64,000 nt of DNA, from assembly GCF_005869875.1 (NCBI RefSeq), contig NZ_VAWG01000006.1:124001-188000 (forward strand), read 5' to 3'. The stretch comes from Paenibacillus pinistramenti (GTDB lineage Bacteria > Bacillota > Bacilli > Paenibacillales > Paenibacillaceae). Positions 7,833 through 17,068 of this stretch are shown in pieces. Within the stretch, counting starts at the first letter, position 1, and each line of letters opens with the position of its first letter. The translations under genes and the position numbers were made by a program. The notes below the pieces were generated by a model that did not search any database, was not told the origin of the DNA, and saw nothing but the letters and a program-made list of their open reading frames with translations.

Positions 7833-9710
7833 ATGGACGACAACCGGGTAATTCAGAGCCTGCAGGGCAAGGACAGCACGCTGGATAAGGGATATGGCAA
7901 AGCACAGGGGGACCACCGGGCCTTCGAAAGACATGACATGACGGATGAAAAAGAACTCGCCCGCGCACATGCGCACGCGCCTGCACCGGATCAAAGACAC
8001 GGCGGATGGACGGGGACTGAAGGCCGCGAGCTGGACTTTACCGTGCTTGAGGCGCTGGCGCGCCCGCTGTTCGCCGGTGCCCGGGTGGCTGCCGGGGAAC
8101 GAGGCCTGGCAAGGCCGGTCCGCTGGGTCCACGTGCTGGAAAGCGCCAATTTCGAAAGCCTGATTCACGGCGAGGAGATGATTCTGACAACCGGCGTCGG
8201 GTTTACGGCAGACGGCATGTCGCCGGTGACGTTTATGGATAATTTGATCAAGAAAAATGCGGCCTGCCTGTGCATCGAAGCCGGGCCTTACTTCCGGGAG
8301 ATTCCCGCTGAAATGGCGGCGCTGGCCGAGGAACGCGGCTTTCCGCTGATCCTGTTCCCCCAAACCGTCCGCTTTGTGGACATTACGCTCGACCTGCATT
8401 CCCTGATCATCAACCGCCATCACCTGATGCTGCAGGAGCTGGAGAGCACGTCCAGGGCGTTCTACAAGCTGAGCCTCACTTCCCAGGGCACCCAGAAAAT
8501 TCTCCAGCTGCTCCAGCAGAACACCCAAACCCAAATTGTTTATTATCCGCTTCAGGGTAAACCGCTCGTCCTGCCCGCCCTGCCCTCAGGCGAACAGCAG
8601 GCGTACACCGATTATCTGGCCGGACTGGCGGAAGAACATGAGACCCAGAGCCGGACCGATCACCTGCCTGCGTTCCGCGAGTTCCGGGGGCGGCAGGCGG
8701 TCATCAAGCCGGTAGGCGCTTTGGATCAGACGTGGGCGTATCTGATGCTGCTGACTCCGGGCAGGCCCCGCGAATACGACTGCCTGCTGCTGGATTCGGC
8801 CTCCCTCTCCATTGCCCAGGAGCTGCTGCGGACCCGCTATATGGAAGAGCGGAAATGGTTCACGGAAAATTTGTGGGTCGATGACCTGCTCGGCGGAAGG
8901 CTGACAGAGGACAGCCGGCTCAAGGCGATGGCCGGACCCGACTTTCTGACGCTGAACGAAAGTCCCTTCCGGGTCTGCATGCTGGAGCTGCGCAGCCGGA
9001 CGCAGGACAAATGGAACGCGGCCGAAACGGAATGGGAAACGGCGAGGTTCCATCTTCCGCTGCTGCTGCGTTCCATTTTTGAGAAATATGCCTTCCGCCC
9101 CCTCATGACGATGAAAAATAACCGGATCGCGGTCATTGCGCTTGACCTGAAAGCGAAGCAGCCTTCGAAGCTGCGCCTCCAGCAGGCCCTGAACGGGCTG
9201 CTCCACATTGCCGCCGGGGATAAATTCAAGGACCATACGATTCTGATTGGCGTCAGCAAACCCCGTACCGGGCTGAAAAATGCCGCAGCCGCCTGCAGCG
9301 AGGCCTCCCAGGCGCTTGGCCTGCAGCCCTGCAGCCGGTCGGAGCTGCTGTTCTACGAGGATCTCGGCGTCTTCCAGCTGCTGATGAGCCTGAACGACGG
9401 CACCACGCTGGAGTCCTTCATCCGCAGCTACCTGGGACCGCTGATTGATCATGACGAATGCAAAGGCAGCGAGCTGCTGCTCACGCTGCGCGTCTTCCTC
9501 GATCATGACGGCTCCAAGCAGATCGCGGCGCGGAAGCTGTTCATTGTCCGGCAGTCCCTATATTACCGGCTGGAGAAAATCACCGAGCTGCTCGGAGAGG
9601 ACTTTATGGAGCCGGAGAACCGGATTTCGATCCAGGTCGCCCTGCGGGCGTACCAGTTTCTGCACCCGGAGAAATTCACGCTTCCGGAAACCCGCTCATC
9701 ACAGCTTTAA
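7833..9710 (+). CDS. PucR family transcriptional regulator
   Basis: A 625-aa regulator. Residues about 65-200 form the N-terminal PucR sensory domain (FTVLEALARPLFAGARV and WVHVLESANFESLIHGEE, then LTTGVGF). The C-terminal 60 residues are the PucR-type helix-turn-helix (LRVFLDHDGSKQIAARKLFI, then RQSLYYRLEKI). This family controls purine, pyrimidine and other nitrogen-compound genes, which fits the flanking dihydropyrimidine genes. The ATG at 7833 follows a GAAGGGGG site; an in-frame TTG at 7764 lacks one. The first 60 residues (Asp/His-rich, AHAHAPAP) are an unusual low-complexity leader, so a start at the later Met (MTDEKELARA) is possible. Its last 35 bases overlap the convergent aminotransferase gene. 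Confidence 0.9.
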   Translation: MDDNRVIQSLQGKDSTLDKGYGKAQGDHRAFERHDMTDEKELARAHAHAPAPDQRHGGWTGTEGRELDFTVLEALARPLFAGARVAAGERGLARPVRWVHVLESANFESLIHGEEMILTTGVGFTADGMSPVTFMDNLIKKNAACLCIEAGPYFREIPAEMAALAEERGFPLILFPQTVRFVDITLDLHSLIINRHHLMLQELESTSRAFYKLSLTSQGTQKILQLLQQNTQTQIVYYPLQGKPLVLPALPSGEQQAYTDYLAGLAEEHETQSRTDHLPAFREFRGRQAVIKPVGALDQTWAYLMLLTPGRPREYDCLLLDSASLSIAQELLRTRYMEERKWFTENLWVDDLLGGRLTEDSRLKAMAGPDFLTLNESPFRVCMLELRSRTQDKWNAAETEWETARFHLPLLLRSIFEKYAFRPLMTMKNNRIAVIALDLKAKQPSKLRLQQALNGLLHIAAGDKFKDHTILIGVSKPRTGLKNAAAACSEASQALGLQPCSRSELLFYEDLGVFQLLMSLNDGTTLESFIRSYLGPLIDHDECKGSELLLTLRVFLDHDGSKQIAARKLFIVRQSLYYRLEKITELLGEDFMEPENRISIQVALRAYQFLHPEKFTLPETRSSQL

Positions 9711-11067
9711 GCGTACTGATGATAAAATCGATATCCTCATCCGTTGAAGCAAGCGGCGGCGCCAGGGTCAGCACATTGTTGAAGCCCGCTACGGTGTCGC
9801 CGTTCTTGCCGATGATCAGCCCCTGCTGCTTGCACCGCCCGATGACCGCCTTCACCGTGTCCAGCGGAGCCGGCTGACGGGCTTCTTTATCCGCCACAAG
9901 CTCGATGCCCAGGATCAGCCCGAAATGGCGGATGTCGCCGACAAGCGGGTGCTCCAGCAGCACCGACAGTTCCTGATACAGCCTTTCGCCAAGCACGGCC
10001 GCGCGGCCGACCAGCTGCTCTTCCTCCATCAGCTCCAGGTTGCGCAGCGCCAGGGCGCAGGCCGCCGGATTGCCGCCAAATGTGTTCACATGCCGGAAAT
10101 GGCTGTATTCGTCACTCGCATCCTTGAACGCCTCATAAATATCCTTCCGGACAGCTGTAGCCGACAGCGGCAGATAGGCACTGGTGAGCCCTTTGGCCAT
10201 CGTCACGATGTCCGGCTTCAGCCCGAAATTCTGATGCCCGAACTTCCTTCCGGAACGCCCGAAGCCGCAGATGACCTCGTCCATAATCAGCAGCACGCCG
10301 TATTTCCAGCAGATCTCCTGCACCCGGTCCAAATAAATCTGCTCCGGCACAATGACCCCGCCGCCGGTGATCACCGGCTCCATAATCACGGCTGCCACCG
10401 TTTCGGCTCCTTCCCAGATGATCATATCCTCGATGGCCTGCGCGCACTGCAGATTAAACTGCTCCAGCGTCTGCCCTGCCGGGCGGCGGTAGCCGTCAGG
10501 CGGACTGACATGTAGGAAGCTGCCGGAGAGCGGCTCATATTTGTATTTCCGCTGCGCCTGGCCGGTCGCGGAGAGGGCGCCCATCGAGCTGCCGTGATAC
10601 CCCCGGTATCTGGCAATCGTCTTGTGCCGCAGCGGCTGGCCGGTCTGCTGGAAGTACTGCCGGACGATTTTGAAAGCCGCCTCGTTCGCCTCTGACCCGC
10701 TGTTGGAGAAGAAGATGACATAGTCGCCCTCCAGCCATTCGTTCAGCTTCTCGGCAAGCTTAATCGCCGGCATATGGCTCTGCGTCAGCGGAAAATAAGG
10801 CAGCTCCAGCAGCTGCCGGTAGGCCGCTTCGGCCAGCTCCTTGCGTCCATATCCCACGTTCACGCACCACAGCCCGGACATGCCGTCCAGATAGCGGTTC
10901 CCGCCCAGATCGGTAATCCACGAGCCGCTGCCGCTGGCTGCGATCATCGGCGGATTCTGTTCGCTGTACGGGGTGATGTTGTGCCATAAATATTTCCGGT
11001 CCTTTAACAAGGCTTCTTCCGTTTCTTCCGTTTCTTCCATACCGGCGGACTTCTCCAGGTTCAGCAT
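9676..11067 (-). CDS. class III omega-amino-acid aminotransferase (beta-alanine:pyruvate type)
   Basis: A 463-aa PLP enzyme of the class III aminotransferase family. Visible are NSGSEANEAAFKI (phosphate site), RYRGYHGSSMGALSATG, LLIMDEVICGFGRSG (Asp263 contacts the pyridine N) and DIVTMAKGLTSAYLP, with K292 as Schiff-base lysine. The sequence style matches beta-alanine/omega-amino acid:pyruvate transaminases. With the semialdehyde dehydrogenase 22 bases upstream, it would convert beta-alanine (or 3-aminoisobutyrate), the end product of reductive pyrimidine breakdown, to malonate (methylmalonate) semialdehyde. The N-terminus has a Glu/Thr run (EETEETEEA). The start has GGGAGG 6 bases upstream. 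Exact amino donor is inferred. Confidence 0.88.
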   Translation of the reverse strand: MLNLEKSAGMEETEETEEALLKDRKYLWHNITPYSEQNPPMIAASGSGSWITDLGGNRYLDGMSGLWCVNVGYGRKELAEAAYRQLLELPYFPLTQSHMPAIKLAEKLNEWLEGDYVIFFSNSGSEANEAAFKIVRQYFQQTGQPLRHKTIARYRGYHGSSMGALSATGQAQRKYKYEPLSGSFLHVSPPDGYRRPAGQTLEQFNLQCAQAIEDMIIWEGAETVAAVIMEPVITGGGVIVPEQIYLDRVQEICWKYGVLLIMDEVICGFGRSGRKFGHQNFGLKPDIVTMAKGLTSAYLPLSATAVRKDIYEAFKDASDEYSHFRHVNTFGGNPAACALALRNLELMEEEQLVGRAAVLGERLYQELSVLLEHPLVGDIRHFGLILGIELVADKEARQPAPLDTVKAVIGRCKQQGLIIGKNGDTVAGFNNVLTLAPPLASTDEDIDFIISTLKAVMSGFPEA

Positions 11068-11089
11068 GCGGATCCTCCCTTTCTTCGCC

Positions 11090-12559
11090 CTAGTAGCGGG
11101 CCGTAATCATCTTCTTGCGGGTGTAAAATTCAACGCCGTCACGCCCGTTCGCGTGCAGGTCGCCGTAGAAGGATTTCTTGTAGCCCGAGAACGGGAAAAA
11201 GGCCATCGGCGCCGGAACGCCCAGGTTCACGCCCAGCATGCCTGCATCAATCTCATCGCGGAACTTCCGGACCGCCCTGGCGCTGTCCGTATAAAGGCAC
11301 GCTCCGTTGGCGAATTCGGACTGATTGGCGACCGCAATCGCCTCGTCCAGGCTGCTGACGCGGACGATAGACAGCACCGGCGCAAAAATCTCGTCCCGCC
11401 AGATCGACATCTCTGTCGTGACCCCGTCAAACAGCGTCGGGCCGAGGAAGTAGCCCGGCGAACCATCCGCCGCGGCGGCATCCAGCCGGCCGTCCCGGAT
11501 GAGCTTCGCGTTCTCGCGTTCGCCCGCTTCGATGTACGAGGCGGTCCGGTCTTTGTGGCTCTGCCGGATGACCGGACCGAGGAACACGTCCGGCTCCCGG
11601 CCGTCGCCGATGACAAGCTCATCGGCGGCCTTCAGCAGCCTGCCGATCAGCTCGTCGGCCACGTCCTCGTGGACGACGACCACCGAGCAGGCCATGCAGC
11701 GCTCGCCCGCCGACCCGAAGGCGGCGGAGGTGATGTTGCGGGCGGCGTTGTCGAGATCGGCGTCCGGGAGGACGATCGAGTGGTTTTTAGCGCCCGCGAG
11801 GGCCTGCACCCTTTTGCCATAAGCGGTGCCGGTCTTGTACACGTATTCGGCCACCGGCTGGGAGCCGACGAAGGAAATGGCCTTCACGGCCTCGTGCTCG
11901 AGCAGCGCGTTCACGACGTCATGGGCGCCGTGCACGAGGTTCAGCACGCCCGGCGGGAAGCCGGCCTCGAGGAACAGCTCGGCCAGACGGCCCGCCAGCA
12001 GCGGCGTCCGCTCCGACGGCTTGAGCACAAATGTATTGCCGCATGCCACGGCAAGCGGGAACATCCAGCACGGCACCATCATCGGGAAGTTGAACGGCGT
12101 GATCCCGCCGATGACGCCCAGCGGATACCGGTACATACCGGATTCGATGCCGGAAGCAATGTCCGGCAGCTGGCTGCCCATCATCAGTGTCGGCGCCCCG
12201 GCGGCGAATTCCACGCATTCGATGCCGCGCTGCACCTCGCCCATGGCTTCTTCCAGATTCTTACCGTTCTCCAGCGTAATCAGCTCTGCCAGCTCTTCCC
12301 GGTGCTTCAGCAGCAGCTGCTGGTATTCAAACAGGTAGCGGGCCCGGCGCGGGACAGGCACCTTCCGCCACATGGCAAAAGCCTCGGCAGCCGCCCTGAC
12401 CGCCTCCTCCACCTCCGCTTTGGAGGACAGCGGCACAGAGGCAATGACTTCCCCGGTAGCCGGATTATACACATCTTCATAACGTCCGCTGCCGGACTCC
12501 TTCCATGTGCCGCCGCACAGGTTCTGCAGCTTGAGCTTCTCTGTTTCGATGGATGACAA
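11090..12559 (-). CDS. mmsA: CoA-acylating (methyl)malonate-semialdehyde dehydrogenase
   Basis: A 489-aa aldehyde dehydrogenase of the MmsA/IolA branch. It oxidises malonate semialdehyde to acetyl-CoA, or methylmalonate semialdehyde to propionyl-CoA, with NAD and CoA. Markers are [31 protein letters not shown], the catalytic Cys288 in [10 protein letters not shown], and a C-terminus with [18 protein letters not shown] and FYTRKK. The start is a TTG at 12559 with GGAGG 8 bases upstream; the nearby ATG in that ribosome site is out of frame. It is placed before the aminotransferase and completes the route from pyrimidine-derived beta-amino acid to acyl-CoA. Confidence 0.93.
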   Translation of the reverse strand: MSSIETEKLKLQNLCGGTWKESGSGRYEDVYNPATGEVIASVPLSSKAEVEEAVRAAAEAFAMWRKVPVPRRARYLFEYQQLLLKHREELAELITLENGKNLEEAMGEVQRGIECVEFAAGAPTLMMGSQLPDIASGIESGMYRYPLGVIGGITPFNFPMMVPCWMFPLAVACGNTFVLKPSERTPLLAGRLAELFLEAGFPPGVLNLVHGAHDVVNALLEHEAVKAISFVGSQPVAEYVYKTGTAYGKRVQALAGAKNHSIVLPDADLDNAARNITSAAFGSAGERCMACSVVVVHEDVADELIGRLLKAADELVIGDGREPDVFLGPVIRQSHKDRTASYIEAGERENAKLIRDGRLDAAAADGSPGYFLGPTLFDGVTTEMSIWRDEIFAPVLSIVRVSSLDEAIAVANQSEFANGACLYTDSARAVRKFRDEIDAGMLGVNLGVPAPMAFFPFSGYKKSFYGDLHANGRDGVEFYTRKKMITARY

Positions 12560-12615
12560 GGCGCATTCCTCCGTAATAGGCGCGAAAGGCCGCTGGCTCG
12601 CCGCGGCCCTTTGCC

Positions 12616-12660
12616 CTTCGATTAGTGTGTCCTTCGATTAGTGTGTCCTTCGATTAGTGA
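12616..12660. repeat. 16-bp tandem repeat, 3 copies
   Basis: CTTCGATTAGTGTGTC occurs at 12616 and 12632, with a third partial copy at 12648, in the 155-base spacer between the ABC binding-protein gene and mmsA. No function is apparent. Confidence 0.85.
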
Positions 12661-12714
12661 GTAAGGTGTAAAGTGATGGTGTTCGCTGATTTGTTCAGTG
12701 AGGGTGACAAGCCG

Positions 12715-13812
12715 CTATTTTGAGGCCATCTCCACAATTTCATTGGTGAAGGCTTCGCTCACATTCGCTTCCTTCTTGATGACGCCGAATTGCAGGGCGA
12801 TGTCGGCCGTTTGCTTAAAGGCGGCTTCGTCGGTGTAGCCCAGCTTCGAGCTGTCAAAGCCCTCCGGCTGGATCAGCTTGCCGACCTCCTCCATCATTTT
12901 CAGCTGGTGGTCGCGGGTGGTGCTGCCTTCCTCAGCCACTTTCATGACGCTGTCAATCGCCGCTTCCGGCTCGGCAATGGCATCCTGCCAGCCTTTGAGC
13001 GAAGCGCGGACGAACTTGGCCGCCGTATCCTTGTTCTTGGCCAGCCAGTCTTTGTTGGCGAACAGGTTATCCTCCAGCATCGCTACGCCTTCATCGTTCA
13101 TGTCGATGATGTTCATATCCGAAGCCGCAACGCCGGATTCCAGCGCAACCTGGTACTCGTTATAGGTCATGGCGGAAGCCGCGTCGATCTCGCCGGTCAG
13201 GAACTGGTCCATCGTGAAGCCCTGCTTCGTAAACTTCAGATCCTTGTTCTGATCCAGCTTGTATTTGTCAAACAGGGCCAGCACTTCAAACTCGTTGCCG
13301 CCCATCCAGTTGCCGACCTTCTTCCCTTTCAGGTCCGCCGGAGAATTGATTCCCGCCGATTTCTTGGAGATCAGCACAAGGCCGCTCTTCTGAAAAATCT
13401 GGGCGATCTGCACCAGCGGCATCCCCTGCTCCTGGCTCGTCAGCAGGCTCGCCACCCAGTCGATGCCGATGTCGGCTGTCCCGCCGGCCACCTGCTGCTC
13501 AGGCACGATGTCCGGGCCGCCCGGCAGGATCTCCACCTTCAAGCCCTCCTGCTCGTAATAGCCTTTATCCAGCGCAACGTAATAACCTGCAAACTGGGCC
13601 TGCGGCACCCACTTCAGCTGCAGCTTGACGGTGACCGGCTCTGCGGATGTCTCCGTGCTTGCTGACGGTTCACTGGAGCTGCCTTCCGCGGCAGCGGCCG
13701 GCTCGGTGCTGTTATTGCTTCCGCCGCAGCCTGCCAGGATGGAGATCAGCAGCATGACGGCTGCCAGAAGCAGGGCCGGTTTCAATTTGAATGGTTTGGG
13801 TTTGGAGCTCAT
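12715..13812 (-). CDS. ABC transporter substrate-binding lipoprotein, NMT1/THI5-like
   Basis: A 365-aa extracellular binding protein. The N-terminus has a type II signal with lipobox ISILAGC, then a Ser/Ala/Glu-rich linker. The mature part opens with VKLQLKWVPQAQFAGYYVAL, the hallmark of the NMT1/THI5-like family that binds pyrimidine precursors, riboflavin or taurine-like ligands. Further family features are LPGGPDIVPEQQVAGGTADIG and DMNDEGVAMLEDN. The ATG at 13812 follows AAAGGGGGAAACCAA; an upstream in-frame start at 13845 lacks a ribosome site. It lies in the same direction as two permeases and an ATPase but 600 bases downstream of them. A pyrimidine or hydantoin ligand is inferred from the neighbours. 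Confidence 0.9.
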   Translation of the reverse strand: MSSKPKPFKLKPALLLAAVMLLISILAGCGGSNNSTEPAAAAEGSSSEPSASTETSAEPVTVKLQLKWVPQAQFAGYYVALDKGYYEQEGLKVEILPGGPDIVPEQQVAGGTADIGIDWVASLLTSQEQGMPLVQIAQIFQKSGLVLISKKSAGINSPADLKGKKVGNWMGGNEFEVLALFDKYKLDQNKDLKFTKQGFTMDQFLTGEIDAASAMTYNEYQVALESGVAASDMNIIDMNDEGVAMLEDNLFANKDWLAKNKDTAAKFVRASLKGWQDAIAEPEAAIDSVMKVAEEGSTTRDHQLKMMEEVGKLIQPEGFDSSKLGYTDEAAFKQTADIALQFGVIKKEANVSEAFTNEIVEMASK

Positions 13813-14412
13813 TTGGTTTCCCCCTTTTTGTATGTGGAGCTGCACTCGAAGCGGGTTGGAGCGGTGCAGCTGATGTACGGATTCGGAAAAATGGTGCGGC
13901 GCCCGGTGGAATGCGAGCTGCGGCGCGGGCTCGGATGCCGGATGGGACCTTACTTTGGCGCTGGCTCCGAGTCCGAATGTTCCTATGATCGCTGTTGCTC
14001 TTGGATTCCTTTAACTTTGAATTGAGTGGCGGGAATCCAAGAGCAAAGGCGAACGCTTCGCTTCTCCGGAATCATTCGGCCTCTGCGCAGGGAAGCTGGA
14101 GGAATGAGAAACTGCCTTATAAGTGCGGGGCCAAGCAGATAGAATGGTGCATAGAATCGGGCTTGGAATCGGGCTTAGAATTGGCTTGGAGTCAGGCATG
14201 CAATCGTGCTTACAGCCTTGCTCACATCGGCGCTTACATCCGTGCTTACATCCGTGCTTACAACCAGGACTCCAACAAGGCGGACATCAACCACGCTTCA
14301 GACCAGGGTCCAGCCTTGGGAGCAGCAGCGTTGCTCCACGTTTTTTATTTTTATAGCAGGGCGCGGCGCAAGCATGGCCGTTCCCTTTTTTCCGGCTGGA
14401 CGGGTTCGGTCA
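13813..14412. other. 600-base intergenic region within the ABC transporter locus
   Basis: No convincing gene. It holds a degenerate 12-bp tandem array (14155-14275) and a short hairpin, GGAGCA / TGCTCC at 14319-14337, followed on the plus strand by T6-A-T5. That looks like a plus-strand terminator although no plus-strand gene precedes it. The several small open frames here are repeat-derived. Confidence 0.6.
14155..14275. repeat. degenerate 12-bp tandem repeat
   Basis: On the minus strand, units like GTAAGCACGGAT are repeated about nine to ten times. The first two to three copies are almost exact and later ones drift (CAAGCCCGATTC). It is located between the permease and binding-protein genes. 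Confidence 0.75.
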
Positions 14413-15408
14413 TCAGCTTCCAGCGGCGTCACGGCGGGAGGGGTGCCACTTGAGGAAGGCTTTCTCCAGGCGCTCGACGACGAGGTAGAAGAGGATTCCG
14501 GCCAGGGCGGCGACAACGATGCAGGACCAGCCGAGCGGCATTTGGGCAATCTTGATGGAATTGGAGAGCAGGTAGCCGAGGCCTCGTGAGGAGTAGAAAA
14601 ATTCGCCCACGATGGCGCCGATCATGCTCGCCGTGGTGTTGATCTTCAGGGCGGTGAATACATAAGGCAGGCTGTTTTGGATGCGCAGGTGCCGGAATAC
14701 GGCGCCCTTGCCTGCTGCGTAAGACTGCATGAGGTCGATCGCCAGCGGGTCAACCGCTGTCATGCCTTTATAGGCGTTCATAGCCATAGCCGCCATGGTG
14801 GTCGCCGCCACGATAGCCGCCCGGGAGCCGATGCCGTCCCCGAACCACAGGTTCATGATCGGGGCCAGGGCGACAATGGGAACGGCGTTCAAAGCGGCGG
14901 CTAGCAGCAGCCCTGAGCTGCCCCATTTGGGCCAGGAAACGGCGAGCAGCGCGACGCCGAATCCCAGGGCTGAGCCGGCCAGCATGCCGAGGATCGCTTC
15001 GGCCAGCGTGTAGCCGCTGTAAGAGAGCAGCAGGCTGAAATTGTCCTGCAGCGCCTCGGCGATTGCGCCGGGCAGAGGCAGCTGGTACTTTTGCAGGCCA
15101 AACAGCTTATGAAACAGCCCCTGCTGCCACAGGACAATGAAGAGAACGCCCGCCAGCAGCGGCAGTCCTACGGCGGCAAGACGGCTGAGGAGAAGGGTGC
15201 GCCGCATTCCCGGATTTCCCGGATTTCCTTTAGCTTCAAGGCTGTGCCCGGTCCCGGCAGGTGCGCCTGCTCCAGGACCGGCTCCTGCACCTGTTCCCCC
15301 GCCCGAACTGGAAGCCGCATGGATACCTGCGCCGATCAGCCCGCGTTCCTTCGCCCCGGTGTATGGCATTTCGCTGACTGTATTTCCTGCCGTATTGCTT
15401 TCCATCAT
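14413..15408 (-). CDS. ABC transporter permease (SsuC/ThiX-like)
   Basis: A 331-aa inner-membrane permease of the binding-protein-dependent transport family with about six membrane segments. The EAA loop region reads VDPLAIDLMQSYAAGKGAVF, followed by HLRIQNSLPYVFTALKI. The first 65 residues are an unusual Gly/Ala-rich low-complexity leader (residues 31-55 are nearly all G, A, P, S, T) that most family members lack. The start has AAAGGAGG upstream and overlaps the preceding permease stop by 4 bases (ATGA), giving translational coupling. It forms a heteromeric channel with the next permease. Confidence 0.9.
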   Translation of the reverse strand: MMESNTAGNTVSEMPYTGAKERGLIGAGIHAASSSGGGTGAGAGPGAGAPAGTGHSLEAKGNPGNPGMRRTLLLSRLAAVGLPLLAGVLFIVLWQQGLFHKLFGLQKYQLPLPGAIAEALQDNFSLLLSYSGYTLAEAILGMLAGSALGFGVALLAVSWPKWGSSGLLLAAALNAVPIVALAPIMNLWFGDGIGSRAAIVAATTMAAMAMNAYKGMTAVDPLAIDLMQSYAAGKGAVFRHLRIQNSLPYVFTALKINTTASMIGAIVGEFFYSSRGLGYLLSNSIKIAQMPLGWSCIVVAALAGILFYLVVERLEKAFLKWHPSRRDAAGS

Positions 15409-16217
15409 TCTCCGCCTCCTTTAGGCCGGAACTCCGGCTGCCATGGGGATACCAGCCGTTCCAGCAGGCTCATGAGCAGGTAGCTGGCAATGCCCATTAC
15501 GGCTCCGGCAAGCACGGTGGCCCAGAACATGTAGGTATGCGAAGGGCCGTAATATAAATTTCTGAGCATAATGACGCCGACGCCGTGCTGCGCGCCCATC
15601 AGCTCCACCAGGATGGCCCCGGTGACCGCCAGCGGAGCGGCGATTTTCAGCCCGCCGAACAATCCAGGCAGCGCAGCCGGCAGGCGGACCTTCCAGTATA
15701 CCGCCCACGGTTTGGCCGCATAGGAATGCATCAGCTCCAGCGAAGCGGCCGGGACACTGCGCAGCCCGCGCAGCATATTGAGCGCAACAGGGAAAAAGGT
15801 AATGTAACCCGAGATCAGAATCCGGGACACCTGTTCATCCCTGACAATGCCGTAGATAATCGGCGCAAGTCCAAGGATCGGAATCATCTGGGAGGCTACG
15901 GCATAGGGGAACGCCAACCGTTCTACCCAAACCGAAAGGCTCATCAGCACGGCCAGCAGCCCGCCCGCCGCGGCTCCCAGCAGAAATCCCAAAGCAGCAT
16001 TGCCGATCGTAACGCCGCCTTCCTTAAGGAGCGTATGGCCGTATTTCCAAAAAGCAGACGCCACTTGATGAACAAAGGGCAGCCTGGACTGGGCCAGCGG
16101 AACCCGGGCGACATGCAGCAGAAACCACGACAGCCCCTCCCATACCACCAGCAGTCCTACAACCCAGACCGCGAGCGGAATCAGCTTATTTCGAATTAGA
16201 AGCGCCTGAGGCCTCAT
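15405..16217 (-). CDS. ABC transporter permease (SsuC/ThiX-like)
   Basis: A 270-aa membrane protein with about six hydrophobic segments. The cytoplasmic EAA-type loop reads ASLELMHSYAAKPWAVYWKV, then RLPAALPGLFGGLKIA. I place the start at the ATG 16217, which has GGAAGG 8 bases upstream. The in-frame GTG at 16226 sits on top of that ribosome site and is less likely. It lies 5 bases after the ATPase gene and overlaps the next permease by 4 bases, so all three are one transcript. It is likely the uptake system for the pyrimidine-type substrate bound by the lipoprotein at 12715-13812. Confidence 0.9.
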   Translation of the reverse strand: MRPQALLIRNKLIPLAVWVVGLLVVWEGLSWFLLHVARVPLAQSRLPFVHQVASAFWKYGHTLLKEGGVTIGNAALGFLLGAAAGGLLAVLMSLSVWVERLAFPYAVASQMIPILGLAPIIYGIVRDEQVSRILISGYITFFPVALNMLRGLRSVPAASLELMHSYAAKPWAVYWKVRLPAALPGLFGGLKIAAPLAVTGAILVELMGAQHGVGVIMLRNLYYGPSHTYMFWATVLAGAVMGIASYLLMSLLERLVSPWQPEFRPKGGGE

Positions 16218-16222
16218 AGGGT

Positions 16223-17005
16223 TCACCTTCCTTCAAAACTGCCGCGTATCTTAGCAATCAGTTCGAAAAATTCAGCGCTGTCACGCATCTCCGGCGTGCG
16301 CGGCCGCGGAAGCGGAATATCCACCACGGCCGACAGCCGGCCAGGATGAGGAGACAGCACAAACACCCGGTCTGACAAGAAGATGGATTCCGGAATGCTA
16401 TGTGTGACAAAGACGACCGTATTCTTGACCTTTGCCCAGATCGACAGCAGCTCCTCATTCAGCCGCTCCCGTGTAAATTCATCCAAAGCCGAGAAAGGTT
16501 CATCCATCAGCAAAATTTCCGGCTCCATCGACAGCGCCCTGGCGATCGCCACCCGCTGCTGCATCCCCCCGCTCAGCTGCCAGGGGTATTTGTCTTCAAA
16601 GCCCTTCAGCCCGACCAGCTCCAGCAGTTCCATCGCCTTCTCTTCACGCATCGCTTTCTTCATTCCCATCAGCTCCAGCGGAAGCGTAATGTTATGCTTT
16701 ACCTTCCGCCATTCATACAGCACGGGGCTTTGAAACACGATTCCGTATTTCCGGGCGAGCCGCGCTTCGCGCGCGCTTTTGCCCGCGACCTTGACCTCGC
16801 CGGAGGTCGGCTGAATCAAATCCGCCATCAGACGGAGCAGCGTAGTTTTGCCGCAGCCTGACGGTCCGAGCAGGGACACAAACTCGCCCTGGGCAATGTC
16901 CAGGCTGACCTGCTGGAGCGCAAGCACCTCGGCCGCCGCTGTCCGGTATTTCATCTCAACGCCTTCAAACCGGATTTCAGGTACACTGTTTACCGACAGC
17001 CCCAT
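16223..17005 (-). CDS. ABC transporter ATP-binding protein (SsuB/ThiZ-like)
   Basis: A 260-aa ATPase energising the two adjacent permeases. Walker A is GPSGCGKTTLL, the Q-loop is IVFQSPVLYEWRKVKHNI, the signature is LSGGMQQRVAIARAL, Walker B is ILLMDEPFSALD, and the switch His is in FVTHSIPESIFLSDR. The Q-loop/Trp-Arg-Lys-Val context and the C-terminal LSPHPGRL are typical of the nitrate/sulfonate/taurine-type subfamily. The ATG has AAGGGGG 9 bases upstream. It is the first gene of the ABC operon; a promoter with a GlnR/TnrA-like palindrome lies about 65-105 bases upstream. Confidence 0.93.
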   Translation of the reverse strand: MGLSVNSVPEIRFEGVEMKYRTAAAEVLALQQVSLDIAQGEFVSLLGPSGCGKTTLLRLMADLIQPTSGEVKVAGKSAREARLARKYGIVFQSPVLYEWRKVKHNITLPLELMGMKKAMREEKAMELLELVGLKGFEDKYPWQLSGGMQQRVAIARALSMEPEILLMDEPFSALDEFTRERLNEELLSIWAKVKNTVVFVTHSIPESIFLSDRVFVLSPHPGRLSAVVDIPLPRPRTPEMRDSAEFFELIAKIRGSFEGR

Positions 17006-17068
17006 TTTTGATATCCCCCTTATATGAACTTGATTTCGTGTGAGCTTTCATACCCTTTTTCTGACCTG

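Noticed and set aside
10973..12556. A 527-codon plus-strand open frame
   Set aside because: Antisense to mmsA and the aminotransferase gene start; His/Arg-rich product without homology by eye.
13837..14453. Small open frames in the ABC locus spacer
   Set aside because: They derive from the 12-bp repeats, lack ribosome sites and differ in every frame.
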